DNA of 45,394 nucleotides, from positions 1-45,394 of the forward strand of contig NZ_JAELTU010000047.1 of assembly GCF_016429015.1 (NCBI RefSeq), in the 5' to 3' direction. The translations under genes and the position numbers were made by a program. Shown here piece by piece: positions 8,008 through 16,549 of this stretch. The notes beneath the pieces were generated by a model. It searched no databases and was not told the DNA's origin. It saw only the letters and a program-made list of their open reading frames with translations. The stretch's first letter is position 1, and every line of letters begins with the position of its first letter. Source of the DNA: Rhizobium sp. ASV20 (GTDB taxonomy: Bacteria; Pseudomonadota; Alphaproteobacteria; Rhizobiales; Rhizobiaceae).

Positions 8008-9966
8008 CTAGGACTTCCATGCACGTGTCTCCCCAGTCTGCCGTGTGTCCGCAGCCTCGACCGCCGCCCTGACATCATCGGCCGTCAGAAACTTCTCCTT
8101 GAGAAGCCGGATATGCATGTCCAAGAGCGCATTCCTGTTATCTTGGAGCAGCGATTTTGCCCTCTCGAATTGGGTTGTCAGTGTCGCATCTACTGCTTGC
8201 TGAAGACCCTTGCGCGTCGATCTCAGCGCCGCCAACCGTTTTGGCGTGTCCGCGAGTTCGACAGCCAAGCTGCCGCCGAAGCCCCATTTAATCTCCATCA
8301 TCGTGGCCAGCTCGGTTGCCTTGTTCAGGTCGGCATCGGGATTGCCCGCCGCGCCGCTCCCGAAGTCTCTGAACAGGAGTTCTTCGGCGGCGATCCCCGC
8401 AAGCAAAACCGCGATCTTGTTCTGGAAGTAAGTCGAGGTCTTCCTGGTGAACATCCGTTCCTGGAACAGAGCTCCGCCCACGAGTTGCGGCCCTCCTTCC
8501 ACTCGAACCGTTTCGCTGATCGAAACAGAGATTAGGCTATCGGCTTCCACCAGAACGCCGACGATAGCGTGGCCGAGCTCATGTGCCGCCGTGAGCCGTT
8601 GCATAGCCATCGGAATTTTCAGGGTGGGTGGCATTGCATTTTTGACGTCGGCAAAGGTCAGGTCGCGGCCATGCCGACGGGCGCTGCGGCGCGCCTGCCG
8701 GACGCACTTCTCGATATCCGCGCCAGACCAGCCTTCCGCATCCGATGCCACGATCCGGATTTCCTCGTCGGACAGGCGTCCCTGCAGATAGTAACGGAAG
8801 ATGCCCGCACGTGTATCCTCGTCGGGAAGCCCGATTTCGAAATGGCGCTCAAGGCGGCCGGCCCGCAACAGGGCTGGGTCGATCAGATGAGGGTAGTTTG
8901 TCGCGCCGACGACGATCACGCCTTCCCTTGAATGTGCTCCGTCAAGGAGTTCGAGGACAGCGTTCACGACCTGGCGCTGATAGGAAGAATTGCCTCCAGC
9001 ATCTTCCGTTCGGCTTCCGATGGAGTCAAATTCGTCGATCAGAAGCACGCAAGGGCGAACTGCTTCGGCATCTGAGAAACTCCTTCTCATTGCCTTGAGC
9101 ATGTCCCCGAGATGGCCTTCGGATTGCCATTGCGCCGCGGAGGCACTGACGAAGGGGACGTCGCAGGTCTTCGCCAGCGCCGAAGCGAATGATGTTTTTC
9201 CCGATCCCGGCGGCCCGGAAAGAAGGATGCCACGATCTGCGTCTTCCCAGGTAATCGACCCGTCCAGCCATGCCTTTAGGTCCTCTGCGAGTTCCAGTCC
9301 CCAGGCTTTAGCCTCGCCGTAGCCCGAGAGGTCGTGCAATGTCGGTCCTGACGGCACACCCTTGGTGACGACTTTACTTGGCGGGTAGAGGCGCATCCTC
9401 TTAATAATGTCCGCAATTGGACGTCCTTGACGGATTGCGAGCGCTGCGCGGATCGGCGGTTGGCTGGCGAGAAACGCAGCGTCCGCGTCACTGATATTTC
9501 CGAACCCCATCCGCCATGCCGCGATGCGATGGTCGCCGACGGACGGAGCAGGTAGTTCCGCAACGACGTCTGCCGCCAGGCGGATTTCGTCTTTCAGGAG
9601 CTGCTTGTCGGCAATGATGATAATCGCGCGCTTTAGCTTCTTCAGGCGTCTAAACGATTCGAAGTCATCATGCAGATCATTCTCGTCGGCCACCAGTACT
9701 GTATAGTTGTAGCCTTCCTTCGGTTTTACCCGAACCAAGTCGTCGAGGAGCCAAGACGCCGCTCGCCTATAAGAATTGAGATCCCCGCCAGGCGGCACCA
9801 CAAAGGCACCGACGAATGCCGACTTCTTCTTGAGGAAGGGGCGGATAAATCGCGACATTGCGATGACCGCCAGATGAGTGGGCAGGGATAACGCATCACT
9901 CTCTTCTTCGCCGTAGGGGTCAAAATATTGCTTGGGGAGACTTCTATTATTCTTCTTGATCGTCAT
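8008..9966 (-). CDS. Soluble FtsH-like AAA+ zinc metalloprotease
   Basis: 652 residues. The AAA+ module has Walker A GPPGSGKT (251-258), Walker B LLIDEFDS (308-315), sensor-1 N in GATN and arginine fingers near 368-371. An M41-type peptidase follows with HELGH (462-466), and the third zinc ligand is probably D546 in NPDADLNKATELA. FtsH normally has two N-terminal membrane helices. Here the first 230 residues show none and instead form a mixed alpha/beta domain, so the enzyme should be cytosolic. GAGG lies five bases before the ATG. It is the downstream gene of a pair with the TnsA-like protein at 10007. It probably unfolds and degrades a specific substrate; this could be toxin control, defence or mobile-element regulation. 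Confidence 0.88.
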   Translation of the reverse strand: MTIKKNNRSLPKQYFDPYGEEESDALSLPTHLAVIAMSRFIRPFLKKKSAFVGAFVVPPGGDLNSYRRAASWLLDDLVRVKPKEGYNYTVLVADENDLHDDFESFRRLKKLKRAIIIIADKQLLKDEIRLAADVVAELPAPSVGDHRIAAWRMGFGNISDADAAFLASQPPIRAALAIRQGRPIADIIKRMRLYPPSKVVTKGVPSGPTLHDLSGYGEAKAWGLELAEDLKAWLDGSITWEDADRGILLSGPPGSGKTSFASALAKTCDVPFVSASAAQWQSEGHLGDMLKAMRRSFSDAEAVRPCVLLIDEFDSIGSRTEDAGGNSSYQRQVVNAVLELLDGAHSREGVIVVGATNYPHLIDPALLRAGRLERHFEIGLPDEDTRAGIFRYYLQGRLSDEEIRIVASDAEGWSGADIEKCVRQARRSARRHGRDLTFADVKNAMPPTLKIPMAMQRLTAAHELGHAIVGVLVEADSLISVSISETVRVEGGPQLVGGALFQERMFTRKTSTYFQNKIAVLLAGIAAEELLFRDFGSGAAGNPDADLNKATELATMMEIKWGFGGSLAVELADTPKRLAALRSTRKGLQQAVDATLTTQFERAKSLLQDNRNALLDMHIRLLKEKFLTADDVRAAVEAADTRQTGETRAWKS

Positions 9967-10006
9967 GGTGACCTCAGTGCTCTGGATTATGGCGCGGGTG
10001 GAGAGT

Positions 10007-10618
10007 TCACGCGCGTATCCGTCGCACCAACGTCTCGGGGCCGATCAACGAGCGATCCAGATCGACTTCGATGAAGCCGTTCAGGATCATGACGGCCAGT
10101 CCCGCAACGGGCTTCGTTTCGGAAAACGCCGTCAGGCTTTCCGCAACAGTGAGCGTTCCGTTTTCTTCAAGACCGGAGAGCAGCCGCAGGCGATCGCCAA
10201 GCGACACTTCGTAATTGGCGTATCGGAGAAGGTCTTTCGCGTTTCGAAGTCTCTGCCCACCATAGATTTCGTCTCTCCGAAGCTGCCGATATGACATCCC
10301 CATTCTACGTGCCGATGCCTCCAGCAGGGCCACGTCGACATCCCTGTCGGGAGCGTCTACCAATTCCAGGCAGCCGTCGGTATCGAGGATTTCGAAATCT
10401 GGAACGTGAGCCTGATCTCCATAAGGAAGCGAGAACGGCAGGCATTTCCAGCTGACGATCGCCGGATCGAAATCGAAAATACAGGCGGCGTCGCGCGAGA
10501 CCTGGGATCGGTAGATGGTGACCCCGTCACACTTAATGGTGCCGATCGGATAGTAGGTTCGAATAGACGCGGTTTTTCTGCTGGCGCGCAATGTCAGCGC
10601 GCGGGACGCAATACCCAT
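10007..10618 (-). CDS. TnsA-like (PD-(D/E)XK fold) protein paired with FtsH-like protease
   Basis: 203 residues from the ATG at 10618, which has GAGG seven bases upstream; the frame stays open to 10720 with a TTG. The pattern S-x-x-S-R-D...FDFDP (39-51), then HVPDFEILDTDG (71-82) and LELVDAP (84-90) matches the N-terminal domain of TnsA-type endonucleases, where the usual text is S..LE...DP, PDF and vEVKp. D74 is kept, but the E-V-K strand reads V-D-A, so the catalytic lysine is absent. The C-terminal part has helical, winged-helix-like segments. It ends 40 bases before the FtsH-like gene, same strand, likely one operon. It is not close in sequence to the TnsA-like protein at 5663-6433. Confidence 0.6.
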   Translation of the reverse strand: MGIASRALTLRASRKTASIRTYYPIGTIKCDGVTIYRSQVSRDAACIFDFDPAIVSWKCLPFSLPYGDQAHVPDFEILDTDGCLELVDAPDRDVDVALLEASARRMGMSYRQLRRDEIYGGQRLRNAKDLLRYANYEVSLGDRLRLLSGLEENGTLTVAESLTAFSETKPVAGLAVMILNGFIEVDLDRSLIGPETLVRRIRA

Positions 10619-10838
10619 AAGAGCACCTCGATAGCCATGGATGATCAGAACCGCCGACGGGCGGTTTCCGTGATCAACGTATTCGTATGAGGGCGCGGCG
10701 CTGTTCCATGGGGCGAACAAATAGAGAACAATGCGTGCGTAGTCAAGAGGCTGTACGCGGCAAAGTTGAAATGGTTACGGCTTATCCCGCCCGCTTAGGG
10801 CGACACGTGATGTTGTGTTGTTGCCATACCAGACATCA

Positions 10839-11276
10839 TCACGAAAACAGAGCTGACAAAGGGTAAGGCAGGGCGAGCGATGGCATGTCATCTCGCGCGA
10901 AATACGCAAGAGATTTCGTCTCGGCATCCGTCCACGTGCCTTCGCCTTCAAGCACTTGGCATCTGTACAATGTGACGACGTACTCGACTTGATGGCCATT
11001 CGGGTAGGTGTACCTGAACGCACTTCCACCGTAGACATCAACAATGCTGGTTGAGGTGACCACAAGGCCAGTCTCTTCCATCACCTCTCGAATGATAGCT
11101 TCCTGCGGCGTTTCGCCAGGCTCGATTGCACCAGCAGGTAGGCTCCATCCTTCCCCGGAAGACTTCTCCTGCAGGAGCAGATTGCCCGCTTGGTCATGAA
11201 TGACGGCGGCAACCCCGGGGAGCAGAAGTAAGCGGTTTCCGATCAAACCGCGAAGCTCCATCGGATAGGATGTCAT
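10839..11276 (-). CDS. Nudix hydrolase
   Basis: 145 residues. A complete Nudix box is present (GAIEPGETPQEAIIREVMEE followed by TGL), giving G-x5-E-x7-R-E-x2-E-E-x-G. Nudix enzymes cleave nucleoside diphosphates linked to another group; the substrate is not predictable here. The frame extends upstream to 11390 but the ATG at 11276 (MTSYPMELRG) gives the usual family length and has an AG-rich stretch upstream. It is divergent from the toxin-antitoxin pair at 11521. Confidence 0.88.
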   Translation of the reverse strand: MTSYPMELRGLIGNRLLLLPGVAAVIHDQAGNLLLQEKSSGEGWSLPAGAIEPGETPQEAIIREVMEETGLVVTSTSIVDVYGGSAFRYTYPNGHQVEYVVTLYRCQVLEGEGTWTDAETKSLAYFARDDMPSLALPYPLSALFS

Positions 11277-11483
11277 CTTGGCGCTTTCTTCAAAATGGAA
11301 AGTCGATGTTGTATGCCGAGAATGATTTAGGCAAGGTTTTTCGTCGAAGCCCAGCCACTCACTCAAATGTAGAATCCAGAGCGATCTCACAGACCTTGGC
11401 CTTGTGATAGGGGAAAGGTCCGACTTGTACGGTGTCGAAGACTTTTTGACAGACCCAATTCAGGACAATACATTCGGGTGTAA

Positions 11484-11501
11484 TTCACATATATATGTGA
11501 A
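11484..11501. promoter_or_regulatory. Perfect 18-bp palindrome, likely antitoxin operator
   Basis: TTCACATATATATGTGAA is a perfect palindrome located 20 bases before the antitoxin start. Ribbon-helix-helix antitoxins normally bind such sites to repress their own operon. Its AT-rich centre may overlap the promoter. Confidence 0.7.
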
Positions 11502-11520
11502 GCAAAGCTAGGGTTCCTCG

Positions 11521-11853
11521 ATGTTGAAGAACACGACCATGAATCTGCCAGATGAATTGGTTGCCAGGGTAAGAGCGTACGCTGCGCAAAATCGGACAAC
11601 CATGACCGCGATCGTGCGTGAGCATTTTGAAGCGATCACCGAACCGGAGAGAGAGATTTCCGACGAAGACCCGCTTCTGGCTTATTCAAAAGGGCTACTC
11701 TCAAGGCGAGAGGTCGTTCGCCGCCTTGGTCTGAGGGACTACGCCGACCTGCTCGTCGCGTTGGGAGACGCCGATCTTCCCATGCCGCTTCCCCCGGCAC
11801 ACGAAATCGAAAACCAGGCTGCCACCTTCGCAAAGCTTTGGAGGATGGGATGA
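11521..11853 (+). CDS. Ribbon-helix-helix antitoxin-like protein
   Basis: 110 residues. The N-terminus TTMNLPDELVARVRAYAAQNRTTMTAIVREHF (5-36) is a typical ribbon-helix-helix DNA-binding unit, with a beta strand followed by two helices. The C-terminal half, ending PAHEIENQAATFAKLWRMG, would be the toxin-binding tail. AGGG lies about seven bases before the ATG. The stop overlaps the start of the PIN-domain gene (ATGA at 11850). A palindromic operator sits immediately upstream. Together this is a standard type II toxin-antitoxin layout; the antitoxin role is inferred from domain and neighbour. Confidence 0.8.
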   Translation: MLKNTTMNLPDELVARVRAYAAQNRTTMTAIVREHFEAITEPEREISDEDPLLAYSKGLLSRREVVRRLGLRDYADLLVALGDADLPMPLPPAHEIENQAATFAKLWRMG

Positions 11854-12443
11854 AGAGGTGCACCATCATCCTGCCTGACCCGGGTCCGATCTATAGCCTG
11901 TGGGTGGCTGATCGGCTTAATCTCCTTCTTGAACTGGATATGCGGATTGTTATCGTTGACGCCGCCTATGACGAACTCACCAGCGATCTTTCCTGCCTCA
12001 TAGATGCCGAAGTTAAAGATTTCATCGATCGCAACTCTCCACCTTTCGTGATCGAGCGGACAGACATAGGTGAGATCGAACGGCAAAAGCGGCGGCTTGG
12101 GCAAAAACTCAAGAAGAATGCTGGAGAACTCGCAATGGTCGACTTCGTCTCCGACGAAGGAGGCCTTGAACGCTATCTCAAGGCCAATGAACCTGTCGCG
12201 ATCCTGTTCGAGGACGCCGGCCTAAGGGTTTTCAACAGGCCACCAAATCTCCACCTGATCTCAACAGTAGGCCTGCTCCGTGGATTGGAGGATGTGGGCG
12301 TCATCACATCAGCGGACGATGTAATCGATGAAATGCTTCATCCGAGCAAGCCCGGCAGAAGGGCCGAGGACACCAGAAAGTTCACCGATCCTCCTGACGG
12401 AGTCGGCGAGCCAGCGGCGATTGGCAGCTCTTGGAAGCCCTGA
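11850..12443 (+). CDS. PIN-domain toxin-like protein
   Basis: 197 residues from the coupled ATG at 11850. The fold is PIN-like: D10 in LPDPGPIYSLW, E42 in AAYDELT, E93 in NAGELAMVDFV and D122 in LFEDAGLR give the acidic constellation of VapC-type ribonucleases. The segment NLHLISTVGLLRGLEDVGVI (133-152) matches the usual PIN C-terminal helix-strand pattern. PIN toxins cleave RNA, often tRNA or rRNA. The protein is longer than the ordinary 130-residue VapC. The overlap with the ribbon-helix-helix gene supports the toxin role. Confidence 0.78.
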   Translation: MKRCTIILPDPGPIYSLWVADRLNLLLELDMRIVIVDAAYDELTSDLSCLIDAEVKDFIDRNSPPFVIERTDIGEIERQKRRLGQKLKKNAGELAMVDFVSDEGGLERYLKANEPVAILFEDAGLRVFNRPPNLHLISTVGLLRGLEDVGVITSADDVIDEMLHPSKPGRRAEDTRKFTDPPDGVGEPAAIGSSWKP

Positions 12444-12690
12444 ACCAGAGGCAGTCCATTCTCATGTTTTATCGCCTGATCGCGATTCCACATTTTCGTT
12501 TGTGGCTGGCCGTCGAAGCAGGGGCACTCGTCATGCACGGACGCTAGATGTCGTTAATACCTGTACGAACGGGATAAGCCAAATTTTTACATAATTTTTA
12601 AACGTCGCGGTGATTCCAGCCTACTCGTCTTGCTAGCCCTCCGTGCAAACGTTCGGCGCAGTTGCTAGACCCTCCGCACCGAGCGGTATC

Positions 12691-13440
12691 TCACACGCTC
12701 GTCGACGATATCGAGCGGAAGCGGGTGGCCAATTGGCTTTCGAGTTTAAGGAGACCTTCGCCATTATTCAGATATCCAAGATATCTGTGATGTCTCAGGT
12801 CCGCTGGAACATCACCATCGCTTTGAGTGAGCGGCACAACGTGCTTGCCGAGCGTGTGGGCAATCCCCGCTTCGTAGAAGACGTTCGGGTTCTTGCCCGA
12901 GAAGTCACATACAACGATGTGCGACCTTAAGATGAGATCGAAGATATCTTGAATTAGGACCGAGTTTTCCCAGATGTCGTCCGCGCGCGTGCACCGGAAG
13001 AATGCGCTGGCAGCGGCGCGCTTGATGGCGTCATAAACTGGAGTGAACTGCGGTGAAAATGGCATCATCACCGAGACCAGGTCAGCCTCTTGGGTGACGT
13101 TCTGGAGTTTGAACACGTTTGGTTGGATGTAGTAGCGCGGCCCTTCCACGACGTTGCCAGATAGTGAGATGCCGCCACCCTGAAGTTTGTTTACGTATTC
13201 GGAAATAATTTCGAAGTTCGATGGATCGTTAGTCACGATCCCGTTGAGAACCGACAGGATGTGACCTTCGTAATCAGGATCTCCAAACGAAAGACTTCGG
13301 AGCAGTCGCTGGTGGTTACTGACGAGGTGGTAAGAGTCAGTGAGCGTCGCCAATTCGATCCAGTGCCTTTCTTCGAAAAGCTCTTTGACCTTCTCTTTGA
13401 TCGGCAAAAGGGCGCGGCGCACTGATGGATCAACATACAT
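12691..13440 (-). CDS. TIR/deoxyribosyltransferase-like domain protein, copy B
   Basis: 249 residues from the ATG at 13440, which has AAAGG eight bases upstream; the longer frame runs into the neighbouring gene. The C-terminal domain contains SVMMPFSP (123-130), RADDIW (152-157), HIVVCDFSGKNPNVFYEAGIAH (174-195, with D179 and E190) and a Pro-Leu-Thr-Gln strand. This pattern is shared by nucleoside 2-deoxyribosyltransferase-like and TIR-like nucleotide-binding domains, where the glutamate is catalytic. The N-terminal 120 residues are unlike those of its neighbour and may be a sensor or regulator. It is a close paralogue, in the C-terminal domain only, of the gene at 13478-14392 just upstream. 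A defence effector acting on NAD or nucleotides is plausible but unproven. Confidence 0.7.
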   Translation of the reverse strand: MYVDPSVRRALLPIKEKVKELFEERHWIELATLTDSYHLVSNHQRLLRSLSFGDPDYEGHILSVLNGIVTNDPSNFEIISEYVNKLQGGGISLSGNVVEGPRYYIQPNVFKLQNVTQEADLVSVMMPFSPQFTPVYDAIKRAAASAFFRCTRADDIWENSVLIQDIFDLILRSHIVVCDFSGKNPNVFYEAGIAHTLGKHVVPLTQSDGDVPADLRHHRYLGYLNNGEGLLKLESQLATRFRSISSTSV

Positions 13441-13477
13441 GACTGTAGCCTTTGTATCGCATGTGAATTTTCGAAAA

Positions 13478-14392
13478 TCACGAGCCAGCGAGCGTGGCGA
13501 GCCTTGGAGCCAATTGAGCGGCCAACCCGGTAAGCCCCTCGCCGTTGTTGAGATAATGGATGTACCTGTGATGGCGGAGGTCGAACGGGACGTCTTCATG
13601 CGACTGGGTTATCGGTACGACATGTCGGCCTAGCATGTGCGCGATCCCGGCTTCGTAGAAGACATTAGGATTTTTTCCGGAAAAGTCGCAGACGACGATA
13701 TGCGAGCGGTATATGAGCCCAAAGATATCTTGGATCAGGACCGAGTGGCTCCAGATATCGTCTGCTTTCTGGACGTGAAGGCCAACGCTCTGCGCTGCGT
13801 TGTATATCGCTGCATAAACCCCATGGAAAGGCGGCGAGAATGGCATCATCACGGCAACCAGCTTGCGGTCCATGGGTTGGTCTGGGACTTCGAAGAGTTG
13901 TGGGTGCACCTGTATCGCGTCGCGCAGGCTTCTCTTGGGCCGCGAGTAAGGCGATTGAGGACTGACTTGTTTTCTGTCGATGATCCGCCGATCGTGAAGC
14001 AACCCTATAAGATCGACGTTCTTGACGGCCCAATGCGTTCGGTGCCCTTCCAATTCACGTTTGCCCAGGCCGATATCGAGACTTGAAGCAAGCTCGAGGA
14101 CCATGGGAAAAGGGATTTCTGGGATGAACGGGTCAAACGCGAACTTGATTTGCAGATTGCGGCCAGCAGCTTTGATTTCTTCTAGCCAACCAACTCTTGC
14201 ACCCTTTTTGTTAGCGACCTCGTACCAAAACAAGACAGGAAGAGATAGCAGGGCGTCGATCGCAGTGCCGTCGAGTTTATTGAACTGGATAAGGATATCC
14301 TTGTCGGTGTATTCGCCGAACCGGGCTTTTTCCAATTCCCATTGAGATTGGTCGAAGGCGGTCTCGATACCACTCATGAGCAAGTTATACAT
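13478..14392 (-). CDS. TIR/deoxyribosyltransferase-like domain protein, copy A
   Basis: 304 residues (an internal ATG at 14374 is an alternative start). The C-terminal domain carries AVMMPFSP (180-187), KADDIW (209-214), HIVVCDFSGKNPNVFYEAGIAH (231-252, D236 and E247) and PFDLRHHRYIHYLNNGEGL. This domain is nearly the same as in the next gene, while the first 175 residues are different and resemble no family I recognise. The two genes are 37 bases apart on one strand. Such a pair with a shared catalytic domain and distinct N-termini suggests a two-subunit enzyme or two sensors feeding the same chemistry. Confidence 0.7.
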   Translation of the reverse strand: MYNLLMSGIETAFDQSQWELEKARFGEYTDKDILIQFNKLDGTAIDALLSLPVLFWYEVANKKGARVGWLEEIKAAGRNLQIKFAFDPFIPEIPFPMVLELASSLDIGLGKRELEGHRTHWAVKNVDLIGLLHDRRIIDRKQVSPQSPYSRPKRSLRDAIQVHPQLFEVPDQPMDRKLVAVMMPFSPPFHGVYAAIYNAAQSVGLHVQKADDIWSHSVLIQDIFGLIYRSHIVVCDFSGKNPNVFYEAGIAHMLGRHVVPITQSHEDVPFDLRHHRYIHYLNNGEGLTGLAAQLAPRLATLAGS

Positions 14393-14549
14393 CCGTAATG
14401 CCTACGTTATTTCGTTTCGGACAACACTATATCACTGAAGTAAATCCATATTTAAAGTTGCAACGTCACTAAGCGTCGGCACAACTCAAGTTTTTCTATC
14501 CGGATCGACGATCTCGTGACCTAGCGTGCCCTCCGAGACGTTTCACATT

Positions 14550-14906
14550 TCACTGGCGTGGGGCCAAAGCGCTTAGAATGGCGGCGGCGCGAGCGAGTGA
14601 TGCCTGGGCAGCGTTCAACTCGATTGAAATCTCAAATATGTCCCGCTCGGCCATCGCCAGAAAAGCATGGAGCACCGCATCAGAATTCCTTGCCAGTTGA
14701 ATCAAATGCCAGCCGCCAGGACCTCGTTCTCCAGAGAGCCAATATTTGGCTGCTCGATTACTTGCTCCCGTCCATCGCATGATCGTTTTGACGGCCGGTG
14801 CGTTTGACCCAAGTTCATGTCGTAACGCCTCCGAAATTGTAGCGACGTAACCGTCGCGCAGCTTCGGGTCGCCAGCATGAACAATTGTGCCCTTAATCGG
14901 AACCAT
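14550..14906 (-). CDS. Small helix-turn-helix-like protein
   Basis: 118 residues, with an AG-rich ribosome site (GGAGACAGGAAAG) directly before the ATG. Residues 37-70 (AVKTIMRWTGASNRAAKYWLSGE and following) look like a helix-turn-helix, with a helical C-terminus. It is transcribed divergently from the serine recombinase operon across a 65-base gap, so it may repress that operon or act as a recombination directionality factor. No specific family is recognised. Confidence 0.65.
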   Translation of the reverse strand: MVPIKGTIVHAGDPKLRDGYVATISEALRHELGSNAPAVKTIMRWTGASNRAAKYWLSGERGPGGWHLIQLARNSDAVLHAFLAMAERDIFEISIELNAAQASLARAAAILSALAPRQ

Positions 14907-14971
14907 CTTTCCTGTCTCCTCGATATATACTCCCGACGCCGCAGTCTTATCGTAACGAGAATTGTTGATAT

Positions 14972-16549
14972 GTGATGGTTATAGAGTGGAGCCAGAAGAA
15001 CAGCGATACGACGTCGCCCGACCGGCCAAAAGTTCCGGCCGCGACTTACGTTCGGATGTCCACTGACCATCAAAAATACTCGACCGACAACCAGCTCGCT
15101 GTCATCCATCGATATGCCGAGAAAAATGGTTTCGAAATTATCCAAGCATACGCTGATGAAGGGAAGAGTGGATTGCGCCTGGTTGGCCGTGACGCTCTTC
15201 AGAATTTACTCACCGATGTTGAAGGTGGTCGGGCGAACTATAAGGCCATTCTCGTGTACGACGTCAGCCGCTTGGGCAGATTCCAGGACCCTGACGAGGC
15301 CGCAGAGATCGAGCTTCGCTGTAAGCGGCAAGGAATTCTTGTGCACTATTGTGCCGAACAGTTTGCAAATGACGGCAGCATGGGTTCCTCGATTATCAAG
15401 ACGATGAAACGGGCAATGGCTGGCGAATATAGTCGCGATTTATCAGTCAAGGTTTTTAACGGTCAGGCCAATCTTATCCGGCTTGGTTACAGGCAGGGCG
15501 GCGCTCCCGGCATCGGTTTGCGTCGCCAACTCGTTGACCAAAATGGTGCACCTAAAGGGGAGCTGGCACGCGGCGAACATAAGAGTATTGCGACCGACAG
15601 GGTCATCCTAATTCCCGGTCCGGAGGAGGAAATCCGAATTGTGAGAAGGATTTACGACCTCTTTGTCATCAAGGACCAGATCGAGGCCGAAATCGCAGCG
15701 ATCCTGAATGCGGAAGGAATTTTGACCGACTGGGATCGACCATGGACTCGTGGCACCGTTCATCAGGTACTGATCAACGAGAAGTATGTCGGGAACAACG
15801 TCTGGGGCCGGACATCATTCAAACTCAAGCAATCGCACGTAAGGAATCCTGAAGGCGAGTGGGTTCGTGCCAACGGGGCATTCACAGGTATCGTACCTGT
15901 CGAAGTGTTCGAAAGAGCCCGTGAGATCATTGCTGCTCGGGCAGATCGTTTGTCCGATGACGCGATGCTGGAAAAGCTTGCCAAGGTTCTCGAAAATCAG
16001 GGGTATCTGTCCGGCATGATTATTGATGAGATGGAAGACTGCCCATCCAGCAGTTCCTACTCCCATCGTTTTGGCAGCCTATTGCGTGCCTACGCGCTGG
16101 TTGGGTTCGTCCCGGACCATGATTATCGCTATTTGGAGATCAATCAGGCGCTCCGCCGTATGTATCCCGATCTTCTCGCTGGGGTAATTCAAGGTCTCCA
16201 ATCAGAAGGCGGTTCTGTTTCGCAGGACCGGGAGACGGACTTGCTGACCATAAACGAGGAGTTTACGGCTTCAGTCGTCATCGTTCGCTGCTTGCAGACA
16301 GCAGCGGGATCGCTCAGGTGGAAGATGCGACTGGATACGGTACTCAGGCCTGACATCACGGTCGTGGTCCGAATGGGGCCAGGCAACCTCGAACCATATG
16401 ACTACTATCTATTGCCGTTGCTCGACATGCATCAGGCAGTGTTGCGGCTCTGCGAGTTCAACGGTTTGTCTCTTGATGCGTACCGCTGTGAGACGCTTGC
16501 TCGTTTCTATGCGATGGCGGCCCGTAGGCCGTTCTCGGAGGTGGCATGA
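14972..16549 (+). CDS. Large serine recombinase
   Basis: 525 residues. The N-terminal resolvase domain has the nucleophile S30 in YVRMSTDHQ, followed by YADEGKSG and VYDVSRLGRFQDPDE, with the arginines expected around the active site. A Recombinase-type domain follows (about 165-300: GAPGIGLRR...RGTVHQVLINEKYVGN). The C-terminal 200 residues lack an obvious zinc ribbon. Such enzymes integrate or excise mobile DNA at attachment sites. It is the first gene of a three-gene operon; its stop overlaps the next start (ATGA). The ribosome site is weak. No attachment site was identified nearby. Confidence 0.92.
   Translation: MMVIEWSQKNSDTTSPDRPKVPAATYVRMSTDHQKYSTDNQLAVIHRYAEKNGFEIIQAYADEGKSGLRLVGRDALQNLLTDVEGGRANYKAILVYDVSRLGRFQDPDEAAEIELRCKRQGILVHYCAEQFANDGSMGSSIIKTMKRAMAGEYSRDLSVKVFNGQANLIRLGYRQGGAPGIGLRRQLVDQNGAPKGELARGEHKSIATDRVILIPGPEEEIRIVRRIYDLFVIKDQIEAEIAAILNAEGILTDWDRPWTRGTVHQVLINEKYVGNNVWGRTSFKLKQSHVRNPEGEWVRANGAFTGIVPVEVFERAREIIAARADRLSDDAMLEKLAKVLENQGYLSGMIIDEMEDCPSSSSYSHRFGSLLRAYALVGFVPDHDYRYLEINQALRRMYPDLLAGVIQGLQSEGGSVSQDRETDLLTINEEFTASVVIVRCLQTAAGSLRWKMRLDTVLRPDITVVVRMGPGNLEPYDYYLLPLLDMHQAVLRLCEFNGLSLDAYRCETLARFYAMAARRPFSEVA

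Noticed and set aside
7639..8535. 298-codon open frame on the plus strand
   Set aside because: It overlaps the end of the FtsH-like gene on the opposite strand and runs through hairpins; it is a shadow frame in GC-rich DNA.
12444..12690. Short ORF near 12463-12546 (about 27 codons) after the PIN gene
   Set aside because: Too short, no ribosome site and no recognisable family; treated as non-coding spacer.
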